The position numbers were made by a program, and so were the translations under genes. The notes beneath the pieces were generated by a model. That model ran no database searches and was not told where the DNA came from. It saw nothing but the letters and a program-made list of their open reading frames with translations. Below, one piece after another: positions 63,136 through 64,000 of a DNA stretch of 64,000 bases. How positions within the stretch are numbered: position 1 is the stretch's first letter; each line of letters begins with the position of its first letter. The stretch comes from Psychroserpens sp. Hel_I_66 (GTDB taxonomy: Bacteria > Bacteroidota > Bacteroidia > Flavobacteriales > Flavobacteriaceae): assembly GCF_000799465.1 (NCBI RefSeq), contig NZ_JUGU01000001.1:124001-188000 (forward strand), read 5' to 3'.

Positions 63136-63362
63136 TCAAAGGTCCATCTGTTGGTACATTGGCAGGATTAGCTGGTACTATCCTTGCAATTTTCCCAATT
63201 ATCATGAACTGGTTTATTGGTAATATTACAGAAGGACAATCCTAAACACAAGTATTTAAATTGATTACAGTTTCAGTAGTTTTAGCTGTCTTTACAATTT
63301 ATTTTTTTATAAGAGAAGTTGCACCTGTAGATAGCGAGAAAAATTTTAAAATACTATTATAG
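63136..63362 (+). pseudogene. C-terminal remnant of an MFS sugar-acid transporter
   Basis: Reads KGPSVGTLAGLAGTILAIFP IIMNWFIGNITEGQS, a TAA, then VFKLITVSVVLAVFTIYFFI. This matches the last two transmembrane helices of hexuronate-type MFS permeases. The N-terminal part is missing and a stop interrupts the rest. Its location upstream of a KDG-kinase-like gene fits the usual pairing of these genes. Confidence 0.65.
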
Positions 63363-63392
63363 AAAAGCCTGTCAATTTTGAAAGGCTTTTTT
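63363..63392 (+). terminator. Terminator after the MFS remnant
   Basis: Stem aaaagcct / aaggctttt with a 12-base loop, then seven T. It separates the remnant from the kinase gene. Confidence 0.72.
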
Positions 63393-63418
63393 TGTAAATT
63401 TATTTGAAAATAACCAAC

Positions 63419-64000
63419 ATGAATCAAACCGTAACATTTGGAGAGGTACTAATGCGTCTTTCTCCCGAAGGAAATAAAAAATTTATTCAATCTAATAGTT
63501 TAGAATTTTATTTTGGAGGTACAGAAGTAAATGTTGCCATTTCAATAGCAAATTTTGGAGGTAAAGTGAGGCATATTTCTTCAATATCAAATGATTTTAT
63601 TGGTGATACTGCAATATCCTATCTACGGAAATTTGGGGTAAGTACATCCTCAATTGTTCGTTCAAAGCGACCATTGGGAGTCTATTTTTTAGAGGTTGGA
63701 GCGGTGATGCGACCAAGCTCAATATCTTATAATAGATCTCATTCTTCGTTTTCTGAAATTAAACCAGACATGGTAGATTGGGATAAATCACTAAAAAACT
63801 GTACATGGTTTCATTGGACGGGAATAACGCCTGCACTCTGTGAAGGAGGTTATCTTACCCTAAAAGAAGGATTGATTCTGGCTCAAAAAAGGGGAGTTGA
63901 GGTATCGGTTGATCCTACATATAGAAATGGTTTGTGGATGTATGGAGCAAAACCAAAAGAAACTTTGTCAGATTTATTAAGCTATTCCAATATTTTTATA
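63419..64000 (+). CDS. PfkB-family sugar kinase, KDG kinase-like (partial)
   Basis: 194 codons to the right edge. VTFGEVLMRLSPEGNKKFIQ, FYFGGTEVNVAISIANFGG (sugar-binding GGT-E-NVA) and GVEVSVDPTYRNGLW are characteristic of 2-keto-3-deoxygluconate kinases of the ribokinase family. The ATP-binding C-terminus lies beyond the edge. It would phosphorylate KDG in uronate breakdown. An adjacent sugar-acid transporter remnant agrees. Confidence 0.85.
   Translation, partial: MNQTVTFGEVLMRLSPEGNKKFIQSNSLEFYFGGTEVNVAISIANFGGKVRHISSISNDFIGDTAISYLRKFGVSTSSIVRSKRPLGVYFLEVGAVMRPSSISYNRSHSSFSEIKPDMVDWDKSLKNCTWFHWTGITPALCEGGYLTLKEGLILAQKRGVEVSVDPTYRNGLWMYGAKPKETLSDLLSYSNIFI

Overview
The window looks like a chromosomal region of a flavobacterium (Bacteroidota, probably Flavobacteriaceae). 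It is AT-rich, start codons lack Shine-Dalgarno sequences, promoter-like boxes fit TAnnTTTG, there is a type IX secretion C-terminal domain, and the Cas9/tracrRNA are of Bacteroidota II-C type. Most of it is accessory DNA stacked at the 3' half of an initiator tRNA-fMet(CAT) gene. Three identical 45-bp copies of that half (17769-17813, 33875-33919, 57972-58016), each followed by a hairpin terminator, divide the window into element 0 (1-17813, left end outside), element 1 (17769-33919), element 2 (33875-58016) and resident chromosome (58017-64000). Repeats resembling integrase arm sites pair the ends: GTACACGA at both ends of element 1, GAACACGG at both ends of element 2 and at the right end of element 0.

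Element 1 carries a 450-aa tyrosine integrase, an excisionase-like HTH protein, a ribbon-helix-helix-like protein, a RepA/DnaB-like ATPase, a zinc-ribbon/Toprim primase-like protein, and a type II-C CRISPR-Cas system as cargo: 46 repeats of 46 bp, cas2, cas1, cas9 and a divergent tracrRNA.

Elements 0 and 2 each end in a long integron-like cassette array: 15 recombination sites in array 1 and about 14 in array 2. Each cassette is one to five genes, mostly reading leftward. Between cassettes lies a site of about 135 or 200 bp with an outer AAC...GTT core, imperfectly complementary arms and a central hairpin whose stem changes by compensatory substitution. The two ends of each cassette carry a cassette-specific inverted word, usually 9 of 9 bases, as R'' and R' of an integron attC do. 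At the proximal end of each array is an attI-like junction with a TATATTTG promoter-like box abutting the crossover triplet. Behind it is a Xer-like tyrosine recombinase that reads toward the cassettes and lacks the IntI-specific insertion. In both copies the 375-codon gene is broken by a different nonsense mutation in its N-terminal extension, while the 263-codon catalytic core stays open. I consider this mobile, non-IntI, integron-like system the main discovery candidate.

Cassette cargo is typical of large sedentary integrons: lipoproteins, small membrane proteins, a ParDE toxin-antitoxin pair, GNAT and methyltransferases, a SUKH protein, an amidohydrolase and a CDF transporter. Possible defence genes include a 1074-aa nuclease-repeat protein, a caspase-like protein and a cyclase-like protein. 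An IS110-family element sits inside one attC-like site. The right end is resident chromosome: a PAP2 phosphatase, two large exported proteins, an MFS transporter remnant and the start of a PfkB sugar kinase.
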